Below, in pieces: positions 10,058 through 21,315 of a DNA stretch of 64,000 bases; position 1 is the first letter of the stretch, and each line of letters starts with the position of its first letter. Position numbers and translations under genes: made by a program. Source of the stretch: an uncultured Pelagibacteraceae bacterium (GTDB lineage Bacteria > Pseudomonadota > Alphaproteobacteria > Pelagibacterales > Pelagibacteraceae); assembly GCA_902597895.1 (NCBI GenBank), contig CACJZM010000002.1:1-64000 (forward strand). The letters run 5' to 3'. Under the pieces are notes generated by a model, which saw only the letters and a list, made by a program, of their open reading frames with translations, was not told where the DNA came from and made no database searches.

Positions 10058-11304
10058 TGATTAGTAAAAATTTTACTACAAACTTGTATCTAGGGTCATT
10101 TTTAATATTAGTCAGTTTGATTGATGTTACCTTAAATTCATTTTTTAAATTAAACTTTACTAATTTTTTACCTGGATCGATAAGTTTTTTCTTACCTTTA
10201 ATTTTAGGTACAATAGGCCTTTATTTAATAAGAAGTGATTATACGGGTTTAAAACAATTAGATATTTTAAATAAAAATGTAAACACGTCTAATTTTAATG
10301 CAGTTTTAACTCTTTTAATTATCTTTTTAATTATAAAAGCAATACCCCCATCAATGAGCTGGATGATATTAGATGCCAATATTTCTGGTGATAGCAGAGA
10401 AGCTTGTACAGGTACAGGTGCTTGTTGGACATATATCAAAGTTTGGTTCAAAAGATTCATGTATGGAATGTATCCAAATGAATTGCACTGGAGAATAAAT
10501 GCAGCGTTCATATTAGTTATTGTTCTTGGAATGGCTGGTTTACTTGCTACAGAAAAGTTAAAAAAATATTTGGCTCTGTATTATGTAATAATTTATCCAA
10601 TTATTGCTTTTTTAATTATATATTATTTAATATCAGGTGGTGCTTTTGGATTAGAGTGGGTAGAAACAGGAGCTTGGGGAGGTCTTTCATTAACATTTAT
10701 AGTATCTTTCTTTTGTTTAATTTTCTGTTTTCCGTTAGGAATGATTTTCGCGCTTGGAAGAAGATCAAGTTTACCTACTGTAAGATATATTTCAATTGGT
10801 TACATTGAGTTTTGGAGAGGTGTACCATTGATAACAGTTCTATTTATGTCATCAGTAATGTTCCCCATGTTTTTACCAGAAGATTTTTTTATGGATAAAT
10901 TGGTTAGAGTGATTATAGCAATTACTTTATTTGAGGCTGCTTATTGTGCTGAAGTTATAAGAGGCGGTTTACAAGCTTTACCAAGAGGTCAATATGATGC
11001 TGCTAAATCATTAGGAATGGGATATTGGAAAATGCATATATTTGTTATTTTACCACAAGCATTGAAATTAGTGATACCAGGTATTGCAAATACATTTTTA
11101 GCTTTAGTTAAAGATACACCATTAATATTTGTTGTGGGACTGGCTGAAATAGCTGGAATGTTAGCATTAGCAAAAACTAACCCTGAATGGCTAGGTTTTG
11201 CAATGGAAGGATATATTTTTGCTTCTATAATTTTCTGGATAATTTGTTATGCTATGAGTAAATATAGTTATAATTTAGAAGCTAAATATAAAACAGAAAG
11301 ATAA
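10057..11304 (+). CDS. aapM: General L-amino acid ABC transporter permease
   Basis: [44 protein letters not shown]. Confidence 0.9.
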   Translation: MISKNFTTNLYLGSFLILVSLIDVTLNSFFKLNFTNFLPGSISFFLPLILGTIGLYLIRSDYTGLKQLDILNKNVNTSNFNAVLTLLIIFLIIKAIPPSMSWMILDANISGDSREACTGTGACWTYIKVWFKRFMYGMYPNELHWRINAAFILVIVLGMAGLLATEKLKKYLALYYVIIYPIIAFLIIYYLISGGAFGLEWVETGAWGGLSLTFIVSFFCLIFCFPLGMIFALGRRSSLPTVRYISIGYIEFWRGVPLITVLFMSSVMFPMFLPEDFFMDKLVRVIIAITLFEAAYCAEVIRGGLQALPRGQYDAAKSLGMGYWKMHIFVILPQALKLVIPGIANTFLALVKDTPLIFVVGLAEIAGMLALAKTNPEWLGFAMEGYIFASIIFWIICYAMSKYSYNLEAKYKTER

Positions 11305-11306
11305 AA

Positions 11307-12041
11307 ATGTCTCAACCTATAATAAAAATAGATAATATGAATAAGTGGTTTGGAGATTTTCAGGTTTTAAAAGATATTAATCTTGAAGTAGAAAAAAATA
11401 AAAAAATTGTTGTTTGCGGACCTTCGGGATCTGGAAAATCAACCTTAATAAGATGTATTAATAGATTAGAAGAACATCAAAAAGGGACAATAGTTGTTGA
11501 TGGAAACGAATTATCAGAAAATACAAAAAATATTGAAGCTATAAGAGCTGAAGTTGGAATGGTTTTTCAACAATTTAATTTATTTCCTCATTTATCAATT
11601 TTAGATAACTGTACTTTAGCTCCAATATGGGTAAAAAAAATGCCCAAGAAACAAGCAGAGGAGTTAGCGCTAGATCAACTAAAAAAAGTTCAAATAGACG
11701 ACCAAGCACATAAATTTCCTGGTCAATTATCTGGTGGTCAACAACAAAGATGTGCAATTGCAAGAGCTTTGTGTATGGAACCTAAAATAATGTTGTTTGA
11801 TGAACCGACTTCAGCATTAGATCCTGAAATGATTAAAGAAGTATTAGATGCAATGGTTACCCTAGCAAAAGCTGGAATGACAATGATAGTTGTTACTCAT
11901 GAAATGGGCTTTGCTAAAGAAGTAGCAGATGAAGTAATTTTTATGGATGAGGGAATGATAGTTGAAAGAGCTGAAACTAAGGAATTCTTTGCTAACCCAA
12001 AAAGTGATAGAACTAAACTATTTTTGAGCCAAATACTTTAG
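11307..12041 (+). CDS. aapP: General L-amino acid ABC transporter ATP-binding protein
   Basis: Walker [10 protein letters not shown], signature LSGGQQQR, Walker [14 protein letters not shown]. Confidence 0.92.
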   Translation: MSQPIIKIDNMNKWFGDFQVLKDINLEVEKNKKIVVCGPSGSGKSTLIRCINRLEEHQKGTIVVDGNELSENTKNIEAIRAEVGMVFQQFNLFPHLSILDNCTLAPIWVKKMPKKQAEELALDQLKKVQIDDQAHKFPGQLSGGQQQRCAIARALCMEPKIMLFDEPTSALDPEMIKEVLDAMVTLAKAGMTMIVVTHEMGFAKEVADEVIFMDEGMIVERAETKEFFANPKSDRTKLFLSQIL

Positions 12042-12100
12042 AATCGTTATATTTAATTCATGACTGCAGTGTGATATTTAGTCTTGACATAGATCTCATA

Positions 12101-12118
12101 TATTCAAAATTTTGAATA
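12101..12118. promoter_or_regulatory. 18-bp perfect palindrome TATTCAAAATTTTGAATA upstream of the XRE regulator
   Basis: Perfect inverted repeat about 80 bp upstream of ATG 12198; the same 9-bp arms occur upstream of aapJ. Confidence 0.4.
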
Positions 12119-12197
12119 AAATAATAAATTTATCTATTGCAGTATCTATTAAAAATTAGTTGAATTGTAGTTTATAAAATATTTAAGAGGGGTCTTA

Positions 12198-12569
12198 ATG
12201 GAAGATAATTTTAACAAACATTTAGGGAACAAGCTTAAGTTAAGAAGATTAGCTTTAGGTTTAACACAAACAAAGGTAGCAAAAGCTATCAATGTTACAT
12301 TTCAGCAAATTCAAAAATACGAAAAAGGAACTAATGGAGTAAGTTCAATTAGATTATTGCAACTTTCCAATTATTTAAAAGTTCCAATAAGCTATTTTTT
12401 TGAAGATTTTTCTGAATACTTAATTAATTTAGAAAAAACTAAAGAAGGACATATGACTGTAAATTATAATTTTTTAATTAAATTATATTCTGAGCTAACT
12501 AGCGAACAGAAAGTTAAATTTAATAAAAGTGTACAGTCTGTTGCGTCTGGAATTTCAAAAGTGGTTTAA
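12198..12569 (+). CDS. XRE/Cro-type HTH transcriptional regulator
   Basis: LGNKLKLRRLALGLTQTKVAKAINVTFQQIQKYEKGTNGVSSIRLLQLSNYLKVPISYFFED HTH_3; GAGGGGT just upstream. Confidence 0.88.
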   Translation: MEDNFNKHLGNKLKLRRLALGLTQTKVAKAINVTFQQIQKYEKGTNGVSSIRLLQLSNYLKVPISYFFEDFSEYLINLEKTKEGHMTVNYNFLIKLYSELTSEQKVKFNKSVQSVASGISKVV

Positions 12570-12588
12570 AATATAAGAATTTATTTTT

Positions 12589-12664
12589 TGGCTCCTCGGG
12601 CAGGACTCGAACCTGCGACCAATTGATTAACAGTCAACTGCTCTACCAACTGAGCTACCGAGGA
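12589..12664 (-). tRNA. tRNA-Asn (anticodon GTT), CCA encoded
   Basis: Reverse complement TCCTCGGTAGCTCAGTTGGTAGAGCAGTTGACTGTTAATCAATTGGTCGCAGGTTCGAGTCCTGCCCGAGGAGCCA. Confidence 0.96.
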
Positions 12665-12715
12665 ATGTAAAAACTTCAACTTACTTTTTTTAATAATTAA
12701 AACAAGATTTTTTTT

Positions 12716-12789
12716 TGGAGGCCACGCCCAGAATCGAACTGGGATACAAGGATTTGCAATCCTCTGCGTAACCATTCCGCCACGTGGCC
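12716..12789 (-). tRNA. tRNA-Cys (anticodon GCA), CCA encoded
   Basis: Reverse complement GGCCACGTGGCGGAATGGTTACGCAGAGGATTGCAAATCCTTGTATCCCAGTTCGATTCTGGGCGTGGCCTCCA. Confidence 0.95.
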
Positions 12790-12908
12790 ATAGAATATCT
12801 AAATATTAAATATTATCACTTCTGTATATTAAATATTACTAATTAGTCTATTAAATAAATAACTAATAATATTGTTAAATAATATTATTAAATTATAAAC
12901 TTAATAGC

Positions 12909-15536
12909 ATGAGTTTAGATAAATATTCACATATAGAAATAGAGGACCAAATTTACTCATATTGGGAAAAAAATAATCTTTTCAAGCCAGTAAAAAATAA
13001 GAAGAAATATTCAGTAGTCATTCCACCACCAAATGTAACTGGAAGTTTACATATGGGTCATGCATTAAACAATTCGATACAAGATTTATTAATTAGATAT
13101 CATAGAATGAATAATTTTGAGACCCTATGGCAACCGGGTACTGATCATGCTGGTATAGCAACTCAAGCATTAGTGGAAAAAAAGTTAAACAGTGAAAATA
13201 TTAAAAAGGAAGACTTGGGTAGAGATAAATTTATTGAAAAAGTTTGGGATTGGAAAGGCCAATACGGTGACATTATTATAAACCAACTGAAGAAATTAGG
13301 ATGTTCATGTGACTGGTCTAGAAATGCCTTTACAATGGACGAAAATTTATCGAAAGCAGTAATTAAAGTATTTGTAGATTTATATAAAAAAAAATTAATC
13401 TACAAGGCTGAAAAACTTGTAAATTGGGACACAGTTTTAAAAACTGCTATTTCAGACTTAGAAGTTGATCAAAGGGAAGTAAATTCTAAAATTTATTATA
13501 TTAAATATCCAATAGATGAATCTAACGAATTTATAACAATTGCAACAACAAGACCAGAAACAATGTTAGGAGATACTGCAATTGCAGTGAACCCAAAAGA
13601 TAAAAGATTTAAAAAGTATGTAAATAAATTTGCAATAATTCCAATAGTAAATAGAAAAATTAAAATTATTACTGATAATTATGCTGATCCTGAACAGGGA
13701 ACTGGTGCGTTAAAAATTACCCCAGCTCATGATTTTAATGACTATGATGTAGGCAAGAGGAATAATTTAGAAATTATTAATATTTTTACTAAAGATGGTA
13801 AAATAAATAATAATGCTATTTCATCTTATGTTGGATTAGATAGATTTGAAGCAAGAAAAAAAATATTAAACGAATTAAAAGAAAAAGATTTTTTTGTTAA
13901 AGAAGAAAATATTAAAAACAAAGTACCATATGGTGACAGATCTAATTCTGTTATTGAACCATTTTTAACAGAACAATGGTTTGCAGATGCTAAAAAACTA
14001 GCAGTTAAAGCAAAAAAAATTGTTAAATCTAAAAAAACAAATTTCTTTCCAGTTAATTGGTCTAAAACTTATTTTCAATGGATGAATAATATTGAACCAT
14101 GGTGTATTTCAAGACAATTATGGTGGGGCCATCAAATCCCTGCATGGTACGGTCCTGATAATAAAATTTTTGTAGAATTAAATGAAAAAGATGCCCTTAA
14201 GGCAGCAAAAAAATTTTATAAAAAAGATGTTAAACTTAAGAGAGATCCTGATGTATTAGACACTTGGTTTTCATCAGGTCTATGGCCATTTGCAACATTA
14301 GGTTGGCCTAAAAAAAATGATTATCTTAAAAAATTTTATCCAACAACAGTATTGGTAACTGGTTTTGATATAATATTTTTTTGGGTTGCTAGAATGGTTA
14401 TGTTTGGAATGGAATTATTAAATAAAGAACCATTTAAAGATATTTATGTTCATGCATTAGTAAGAGACGAGAAAGGTCAAAAGATGTCTAAGTCTAAAGG
14501 AAATGTAATTGATCCACTTGATCTAATTAAAAAATATAGTGCTGATGCATTAAGATTTACATTGTTATCAATGGCTTCACCAGGAACTGATGTTAAACTT
14601 TCTGAAGATAGAGTTAAAGGATATAGAAATTTTTTAAATAAGCTATGGAATGCAAATAATTTTCTAATACAAAACAAATGTAATTTAAAAATTTCAAAAA
14701 AACCTCCAAAACTAAAAGTTAATATAAATAAATGGATATATTCTGAATTATTAAAAACCTCTAATATAGTTAAAAAAAACATTGATGATTACCGGTTTGA
14801 TGAGGCAGCCAAGAATGCATATCATTTTGCATGGCATACTTATTGCGATTGGTACTTAGAACTATCTAAAACTATACTTTATTCGAATAATAATAAGGCA
14901 AAAGTAGAGGTTAAAGAGGTATCTAGTTTTATATTTAGCCAAATTTTAGTAATGCTACATCCATTTATTCCATTTGTTACTGAAAAAATATGGCTAACAA
15001 ACAAATTTGATAAAAATGGTAAAAATTTTCTGATGTTGTCTAATTGGATTTCTGGAAAATCAAAAAAAGACAGTGATTATGACCAAGTTAACAAAATAAT
15101 AGATATAGTATCTAATTTAAGATCTTTTAAAAATGAGCTTAATGTTAGCCCTGGCTCTTTTGTTGATATATCAATCCATAATATAAAAAAAAATAATAAA
15201 TCTTTTGTTTTGAATAATGATGTGATTATAAAAAAATTGGGAAGGATTAATAATCTTTTTGATAAAGACCAAAACAAAGCATCAGCTTCCTTAATTATTT
15301 CAGGAGATATGTTTAAAATTTACTTCGATGAAAATGTAGATTTAAGTACTATTAAAGAAAATTTATTAAATAGACAGAATAAGTACAAAGTAGAAATGGA
15401 CAAAATATCTCAAAGATTAAATAATAAAAGCTTTATTCAAAGAGCGCCAAAAGATATTGTTCAACAAGAAAAAAATAACTATAGTAATCTAAAAAAAGAT
15501 ATTGAAAAAATTTCTTTAACAATTGAAAGTTTATAA
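12909..15536 (+). CDS. valS: Valine-tRNA ligase
   Basis: [29 protein letters not shown] (HIGH), [18 protein letters not shown] (KMSKS). Confidence 0.95.
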   Translation: MSLDKYSHIEIEDQIYSYWEKNNLFKPVKNKKKYSVVIPPPNVTGSLHMGHALNNSIQDLLIRYHRMNNFETLWQPGTDHAGIATQALVEKKLNSENIKKEDLGRDKFIEKVWDWKGQYGDIIINQLKKLGCSCDWSRNAFTMDENLSKAVIKVFVDLYKKKLIYKAEKLVNWDTVLKTAISDLEVDQREVNSKIYYIKYPIDESNEFITIATTRPETMLGDTAIAVNPKDKRFKKYVNKFAIIPIVNRKIKIITDNYADPEQGTGALKITPAHDFNDYDVGKRNNLEIINIFTKDGKINNNAISSYVGLDRFEARKKILNELKEKDFFVKEENIKNKVPYGDRSNSVIEPFLTEQWFADAKKLAVKAKKIVKSKKTNFFPVNWSKTYFQWMNNIEPWCISRQLWWGHQIPAWYGPDNKIFVELNEKDALKAAKKFYKKDVKLKRDPDVLDTWFSSGLWPFATLGWPKKNDYLKKFYPTTVLVTGFDIIFFWVARMVMFGMELLNKEPFKDIYVHALVRDEKGQKMSKSKGNVIDPLDLIKKYSADALRFTLLSMASPGTDVKLSEDRVKGYRNFLNKLWNANNFLIQNKCNLKISKKPPKLKVNINKWIYSELLKTSNIVKKNIDDYRFDEAAKNAYHFAWHTYCDWYLELSKTILYSNNNKAKVEVKEVSSFIFSQILVMLHPFIPFVTEKIWLTNKFDKNGKNFLMLSNWISGKSKKDSDYDQVNKIIDIVSNLRSFKNELNVSPGSFVDISIHNIKKNNKSFVLNNDVIIKKLGRINNLFDKDQNKASASLIISGDMFKIYFDENVDLSTIKENLLNRQNKYKVEMDKISQRLNNKSFIQRAPKDIVQQEKNNYSNLKKDIEKISLTIESL

Positions 15537-17254
15537 TGAAAAAATTTAATAAAAAAAAGCTCCCAAGTAGACATACCTCGCTAGGCCCAGATAAAGCTCC
15601 ACAAAGGTCTTTTTATTATGCAATGAATTTAACTGAAAAAGACGTTGCTAAACCATTCGTTGGGGTTGTATCAACATGGAATGAAGCTGCTCCTTGCAAT
15701 ATTGCCCTCATGAGACAAGCTCAATCTGTTAAAAAGGGTGTACAAGCAACTGGAGGAACACCAAGAGAATTTTGTACAATTACAGTAACTGATGGTATCG
15801 CGATGGGACATGAAGGAATGAAATCTTCTTTAATTTCAAGAGATGTTATTGCTGATTCAACAGAGTTAACCGTTAGAGGTCACTGCTACGATGCATTAGT
15901 TGGTTTAGCAGGATGTGATAAATCTTTGCCAGGTCTAATGATGGCAATGGTTAGATTAAATGTTCCAAGTGTTTTTATTTACGGTGGATCAATTTTACCA
16001 GGTAGATTGAACGGTAAAGATATAACGGTTGTAGATGTTTTTGAAGGTGTTGGTAAATATTCTGCTGGTAAAATTTCTGAACATGCTCTTAGAAAAATAG
16101 AATTAAAAGCATGCCCTACAGCTGGCGCTTGCGGGGGACAATTTACTGCAAATACTATGGCGTGCGTATCTGAAGCAATTGGACTTGCATTACCTTATTC
16201 TGCTGGAACACCTGCTCCTTACAATAAAAGAGATAAATATGCTTTAGAAAGTGGAAAAGCAGTAATGAATTTATTAGCTAAAAATATTAGACCAAGAGAT
16301 ATTGTGACAAAAAAATCTTTAGAAAATGCAGCAACGATAGTTGCAGCAACGGGTGGTTCAACTAATGCAGCTTTACATCTGCCAGCTATAGCAAATGAAA
16401 TTGGAATTAAATTTGATCTTATGGATGTTGCAAAAATTTTTAAAAGAACACCTTACCTTGCAGATTTAAAACCTGGTGGAAAATATGTTGCTAAAGACAT
16501 GTGGAAAGCTGGTGGAGTTCCAATGTTATTAAAAACTCTTTTTGAAGGTGGATACATTCACGGTAATTGCATGACTGTTACTGGCAAAACTATGAAAGAA
16601 AATTTGAAAAATGTAAAATTTAATTCTAAGCAAAAAGTAATGAGAAAATATAATAATCCTTTATCACCAGATGGAGGTGTTGTTGGAATGAAAGGAAACT
16701 TAGCACCAGAAGGAGCTATTGTTAAAGTTGCAGGATTAAAAAGATTACAATTTACAGGTCGAGCAAGATGTTTTGATACTGAAGAGGCAGCTTATAAAGC
16801 TGTTAAAAATAGAAAGTATAAGGATGGTGATATTATAATTATTAGATATGAAGGACCTAAGGGTGGTCCTGGTATGAGAGAAATGCTTCAAACAACAGGA
16901 GCAATTTACGGTCAAGGCAAAGGTGAAAAAGTTGCACTTATAACAGATGGAAGATTTTCTGGAGCTACAAGAGGATTTTGTATAGGTCATGTTGGTCCTG
17001 AGGCATCTGTAGGTGGTCCGATAGCTTTATTAAGAAATGGTGACATAATTGATTTGGATGCAAAAAAAGGAACCATAAATGTAAGATTATCCAAAAAAGA
17101 ATTAGCTAAGAGAAGAAAGAAATGGAAACCAAAGAAAATTAACTTTGGAAATGGAACACTTTGGAAATATGCACAAACTGTTGGTCCAGCTTATTTAGGC
17201 GCTCCAACACATCCAGGTGGTAAAAACGAAGTAAAAACTTACGCAGATATTTAA
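15536..17254 (+). CDS. ilvD: Dihydroxy-acid dehydratase
   Basis: [63 protein letters not shown]. Confidence 0.92.
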   Translation: MKKFNKKKLPSRHTSLGPDKAPQRSFYYAMNLTEKDVAKPFVGVVSTWNEAAPCNIALMRQAQSVKKGVQATGGTPREFCTITVTDGIAMGHEGMKSSLISRDVIADSTELTVRGHCYDALVGLAGCDKSLPGLMMAMVRLNVPSVFIYGGSILPGRLNGKDITVVDVFEGVGKYSAGKISEHALRKIELKACPTAGACGGQFTANTMACVSEAIGLALPYSAGTPAPYNKRDKYALESGKAVMNLLAKNIRPRDIVTKKSLENAATIVAATGGSTNAALHLPAIANEIGIKFDLMDVAKIFKRTPYLADLKPGGKYVAKDMWKAGGVPMLLKTLFEGGYIHGNCMTVTGKTMKENLKNVKFNSKQKVMRKYNNPLSPDGGVVGMKGNLAPEGAIVKVAGLKRLQFTGRARCFDTEEAAYKAVKNRKYKDGDIIIIRYEGPKGGPGMREMLQTTGAIYGQGKGEKVALITDGRFSGATRGFCIGHVGPEASVGGPIALLRNGDIIDLDAKKGTINVRLSKKELAKRRKKWKPKKINFGNGTLWKYAQTVGPAYLGAPTHPGGKNEVKTYADI

Positions 17255-18444
17255 TGAAAATAAGACCTGTAATTCTTTGCGGGGGTGCTGGCACAAGACT
17301 TTGGCCTAACGCTAAAAAACATCAAGCTAAACAGTTTATTGATTTTGGTAGTTGGACTCTATTAGGTAAAACTTTAGAGAGAGTTAAAGCCTCTATTTTT
17401 GATGCACCAATTATAAGCACAAATGCGAAATATCTAAAACAAGTAAAACAACATCTTAAAAAACATAAGATAAGAAAATTTAAGATAGTTTTAGAGCCAT
17501 CTAAAAGAAATACAGCACCAGCCATTTTAAGTACGGCATTAATAAAGGATATACCCAACGAACAACCTTTAATGTTCTTGGCTGCTGATCATTTGATAGA
17601 GAAGGTTGGATTATTTAATAAAGCTATCAAAAAAAACCAAAAGAAACTTACTCAAAATAATATCTTTATTTTTGGGATTAAACCCACAATGCCTTCAAGT
17701 GAATTTGGTTATTTTTTAACAAAAAATACCAAAGTATCTAGATTTATAGAAAAACCAAAAGAGTCTAAAGCTAAACAAATAATAAGTAAAAAGGGTTATT
17801 GGAATTCTGGAATGTTTTATTTGAGAAAAGATTCAATAATTAATAATTTCAAGAAATACCAACCAAATATTTACCGAAACTGCAACAAAGCTGTAACAAA
17901 AGCAAAATATAAAAGTAATGTGTATTATTTAAACAAACAAGCATTTACTAAAGCAACAGCTAAGTCTTTTGACTATGCAGTATTAGAAAAAACCAAAGAT
18001 ATAAACGCTATCAAATTAGATATTCCTTGGTCTGACTTAGGTTCTTGGAAAGAAATCTGTAAGATGTACGGACGAAATAAGAGACATTATTATAAAAAGA
18101 AGAATGTATTTCATAGACCTTGGGGTAGTTATGTAAATCTATTTAATGGTAAGGAATTTTTGATTAAAGAATTATATGTAAAGCCTAAAGGTATATTAAG
18201 TCTTCAAAAACATCATCATAGAGCTGAACACTGGGTAGTTACTCAAGGTAAACCTAAAATTACTTTAAATAAAAAATATTTTACAATGAAACCCGATGAA
18301 ACAATCTTTATTCCTTTAGGTGCAGTTCATCGAATTGAAAATCCCTACAAAAAACCAGTTAAAATTATTGAAGCTCAAGTAGGTTCAATTTTAAAAGAAA
18401 CAGACATCGTGAGATATCAAGATGTATATGGTAGAGTAAAATAA
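17254..18444 (+). CDS. manC: Mannose-1-phosphate guanylyltransferase / mannose-6-phosphate isomerase family
   Basis: PVILCGGAGTRLWPNAKKHQAKQFIDF; C-terminal cupin RPWGSYVNLF...HHHRAEHWVVTQG. Confidence 0.88.
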   Translation: MKIRPVILCGGAGTRLWPNAKKHQAKQFIDFGSWTLLGKTLERVKASIFDAPIISTNAKYLKQVKQHLKKHKIRKFKIVLEPSKRNTAPAILSTALIKDIPNEQPLMFLAADHLIEKVGLFNKAIKKNQKKLTQNNIFIFGIKPTMPSSEFGYFLTKNTKVSRFIEKPKESKAKQIISKKGYWNSGMFYLRKDSIINNFKKYQPNIYRNCNKAVTKAKYKSNVYYLNKQAFTKATAKSFDYAVLEKTKDINAIKLDIPWSDLGSWKEICKMYGRNKRHYYKKKNVFHRPWGSYVNLFNGKEFLIKELYVKPKGILSLQKHHHRAEHWVVTQGKPKITLNKKYFTMKPDETIFIPLGAVHRIENPYKKPVKIIEAQVGSILKETDIVRYQDVYGRVK

Positions 18445-19329
18445 TTATTTTACAAGAAAATTCACTTTTTTATTTGATAGATTTAAATGAATTTTTTTAT
18501 AAGAGCCAAAATTATCCCCATCAATTTGAACGGGTATTAAATCATTTCTATCAATAGTGATGTTTTGTGAATAAGTAGTAATAACATTTTTGTTTTTACT
18601 TAAGTCGCCATTAATAATAATTAAAAATATAGAATATAACAAATTGATCCTAGTTAAATCCTTAAATATATAGGTGACTAATTTATTTTCAAAAATATTT
18701 GTTTTATTTATTTTATGATGACCGGCGTAATATTTTGTATTTAAGGATAATATCCAGTCTGCTTGATAAAATTGCCCATCAAAATTAACATTTAATTTTT
18801 TATTATCCATAAATAAGAAATGTTGAAAACCCTTGATACCAAATATAATTTTACCAAGAATCTTTTTTATTTTTGAATTAATTGAATGAACAATTTTTGC
18901 ATCCCATCCTATACCGGCCATTAAAAAGAAATAATTTTCGTTAATTTTTACAAGATTAGAGGATTTATAATTGTTAGAAACTAACACATTTACTATATCA
19001 TCAACTTTTTTATTCATTGATAATTCAGCCTGAAGTAAATTTGCAGTCCCAGCAGGTATATAACCTAAGGCAAAATCATCTTTAAAATTAAAATCATTTT
19101 TTATTAATTCATTAATCGCAAAAGAAACGGATCCATCTCCACCAGCTACTATTAGTCGATCATAATTTTTTTGGTTAAAATCTTTAAAAATCTTTTTTGC
19201 TTGGTTTATTGTTTTAGTCTCAAAGTAGTCTACAGAATTGTTTTCTTTTAACTTAGATAAAACTCTATTTATGAACTTTGATTTTCTTCCTGAAGAAGAG
19301 TTTAGATTGTAAATCATACAATATAACAT
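18445..19329 (-). CDS. Diacylglycerol kinase-family lipid kinase
   Basis: DAGK catalytic signature IVAGGDGSVSFAINELI...LGYIPAGTANLLQAEL. Confidence 0.85.
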   Translation of the reverse strand: MLYCMIYNLNSSSGRKSKFINRVLSKLKENNSVDYFETKTINQAKKIFKDFNQKNYDRLIVAGGDGSVSFAINELIKNDFNFKDDFALGYIPAGTANLLQAELSMNKKVDDIVNVLVSNNYKSSNLVKINENYFFLMAGIGWDAKIVHSINSKIKKILGKIIFGIKGFQHFLFMDNKKLNVNFDGQFYQADWILSLNTKYYAGHHKINKTNIFENKLVTYIFKDLTRINLLYSIFLIIINGDLSKNKNVITTYSQNITIDRNDLIPVQIDGDNFGSYKKIHLNLSNKKVNFLVK

Positions 19330-19348
19330 AATTAATCCTTAAAAAATT

Positions 19349-19366
19349 TTTAACAAATTTGTAACA
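19349..19366 (+). promoter_or_regulatory. Putative Pho box TTTAACA-AATT-TGTAACA upstream of plcP-like gene
   Basis: Two 7-mers in 11-bp register, 61 nt between box end and the ATG at 19428; same motif in front of pstS. Confidence 0.55.
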
Positions 19367-19395
19367 TTTGAATGCAATAACATTTAAATGATTCG

Positions 19396-19413
19396 TGTTA
19401 CAGTTGTGTTAAA
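19396..19413 (-). promoter_or_regulatory. Putative Pho box (minus strand TTTAACA-CAAC-TGTAACA) upstream of lipid kinase
   Basis: Plus-strand TGTTACA-GTTG-TGTTAAA; 66 nt between box and the lipid kinase ATG at 19329. Confidence 0.55.
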
Positions 19414-19427
19414 AAATGATTTTTTAA

Positions 19428-20240
19428 ATGCCTAATATACTTAAATACAAAAGTATATTTATTTCTGATGTGCATTTAGGCACCAAAGGTTGTCAGGCAA
19501 TTAAACTTTTAGAGTTTTTTAAAAACTCAAGATCTGAAAATCTCTATTTAGTTGGTGATATTATAGATATTTGGGAAATGCAAAAAAGTTTTTATTGGCC
19601 ACAGGAACATAATGATGTAATTCAAAAAATTTTAAGAAAAGCAAGACATGGTACTAAAGTTTTCTACATTATGGGTAACCATGACGAAATGTTAAGAAAA
19701 TTTATTCCAATGCATTTTGGTGACATTCGAATGGTTAATAGAGTTATTCATGAAACAAATACTGGAAAAAAATATCTAGTCGTTCACGGTGATGCTTGGG
19801 ATGGTGTTATGAAATATGCTAAATGGTTATCTAAACTTGGATCAATAGCCTATAATTTATTGTTAAAATTAAATTTAATAATTAATTTTTTTAGAAGATT
19901 AAGAGGAAAAGGATATTGGTCTCTTGCAAAATTTTTAAAGTATAAAGTCAAAAACGCAGTCAAATATATTGGAGAATATGAAAAAACAGTCTCAGATTAT
20001 GCAAAAAGAAAAAAATTTGATGGAATTATTTGTGGCCACATCCATCATGCTGAAGATAGAGATTTTAATGGGGTAAATTATTTAAATTGTGGAGACTGGG
20101 TAGAATCTTGCACAGCATTAGCTGAAAATTATGACGGTAGTTTTGAAATATTATATTGGGACAAAATAAGAAAACAATATTTAGAACCTAAAGAAATAAT
20201 TAAACCAATTAAAACTGAAGACTTAAAAAAAGCTTCATAG
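19428..20240 (+). CDS. plcP: PlcP-like metallophosphoesterase (UDP-2,3-diacylglucosamine diphosphatase-related fold)
   Basis: Calcineurin-type motifs ISDVHLGTKG, LVGDIIDIWE, MGNHDE, VVHGDAWD, ICGHIHHAED; followed by a GT4 glycosyltransferase and pho/pst genes. Confidence 0.8.
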   Translation: MPNILKYKSIFISDVHLGTKGCQAIKLLEFFKNSRSENLYLVGDIIDIWEMQKSFYWPQEHNDVIQKILRKARHGTKVFYIMGNHDEMLRKFIPMHFGDIRMVNRVIHETNTGKKYLVVHGDAWDGVMKYAKWLSKLGSIAYNLLLKLNLIINFFRRLRGKGYWSLAKFLKYKVKNAVKYIGEYEKTVSDYAKRKKFDGIICGHIHHAEDRDFNGVNYLNCGDWVESCTALAENYDGSFEILYWDKIRKQYLEPKEIIKPIKTEDLKKAS

Positions 20241-20243
20241 TTA

Positions 20244-21251
20244 ATGAAAATTTTAATCGCTACAGATGCATATTTTCCACAAGTAAATGGTGTCGTAAGA
20301 ACCTTACATGAAACAGGCAACGTATTAAAAGAACAAGGTCATACCATAGAATATATCACACCTGACTTATTTTTAACTATTCCGATGCCGAAATATAATG
20401 AAATTAGATTATCTATAAATGTTTGGCCAAGAGTTGGTAACTTAATAAAGAAAATAAAACCTGATGCAATTCATATAGCTACTGAAGGTCCTATAGGAAC
20501 TATGGCAAGAAGATATTGTTTAAAAAATAATCTAAAGTTTACTACCAGTTTCCATACAAGGTTTGATAAATATCTTAAACTATATTTTCCAATTATACCT
20601 GCAAAATGGGCAGAAAAATTCTTAGCAAATTTTCATAACAAGGCTGAGAGAATTTTAGTAACAACAGAATCTATGAGAAAAGAATTAATCGATATAGGTA
20701 TAGATAATAATAAAATGATTACTTGGACTAGAGGAGGAAATCATGGAGCTTTTAAGAGCCCGAAAAAAATTGATTTACCTCATAAAAGACCTATTTGGAT
20801 TTATGTTGGAAGAGTTGCAGTTGAGAAAAATATAAGAGCTTTCTTAGAATGTGATTTAGAAGGTACAAAAATAATTATAGGAAAAGGACCCGATTTAAAA
20901 AAATTAAAAAAAGAATTCCCTAAAGACATTTTTTTAGGAGAAAAAACAAATGGTGAATTAGCATCACATTTTGCATCTTCTGATGTTTTTGTATTTCCTA
21001 GCAAAACAGATACATTTGGAATTGTAGTTTGTGAGTCATTGAATTGTGGAACTCCTGTAGCTGCATATCCTGTTCCAGGTCCTATAGATATATTTGAAGG
21101 CTCCAAAATAAATTGCTTAGATGATGATCTTAAAGTTTCAGCCCAAAAAGCTTTAAAAGTTGATAGAGAAGATTGTCTTGAATTTGCAAAAAAATTCACT
21201 TGGGAAGAAACAGCAAAAATATTTTTTAATAACGTTTCACCAAATTATTAG
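20244..21251 (+). CDS. GT4-family glycosyltransferase (Agt/SQD2-like, probable glycolipid synthase)
   Basis: ATDAYFPQVNGVVRTLHETG, YVGRVAVEKNIRAFLE, FVFPSKTDTFGIVVCESLNCGTPVAAYPVPGP. Confidence 0.85.
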   Translation: MKILIATDAYFPQVNGVVRTLHETGNVLKEQGHTIEYITPDLFLTIPMPKYNEIRLSINVWPRVGNLIKKIKPDAIHIATEGPIGTMARRYCLKNNLKFTTSFHTRFDKYLKLYFPIIPAKWAEKFLANFHNKAERILVTTESMRKELIDIGIDNNKMITWTRGGNHGAFKSPKKIDLPHKRPIWIYVGRVAVEKNIRAFLECDLEGTKIIIGKGPDLKKLKKEFPKDIFLGEKTNGELASHFASSDVFVFPSKTDTFGIVVCESLNCGTPVAAYPVPGPIDIFEGSKINCLDDDLKVSAQKALKVDREDCLEFAKKFTWEETAKIFFNNVSPNY

Positions 21252-21315
21252 ATAATTTTTCTTAATTTGTTTGCATTAAAAAGTTTAATGATGCAAAATT
21301 AACCTATCTAAATTT

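Noticed and set aside
12581-12775. 64-aa minus-strand ORF
   Set aside because: Covers tRNA-Asn and most of tRNA-Cys; the peptide comes from tRNA sequence.
20801-21199. 132-aa minus-strand ORF
   Set aside because: Antisense to the GT4 glycosyltransferase; no recognisable motif and no plausible RBS evidence.
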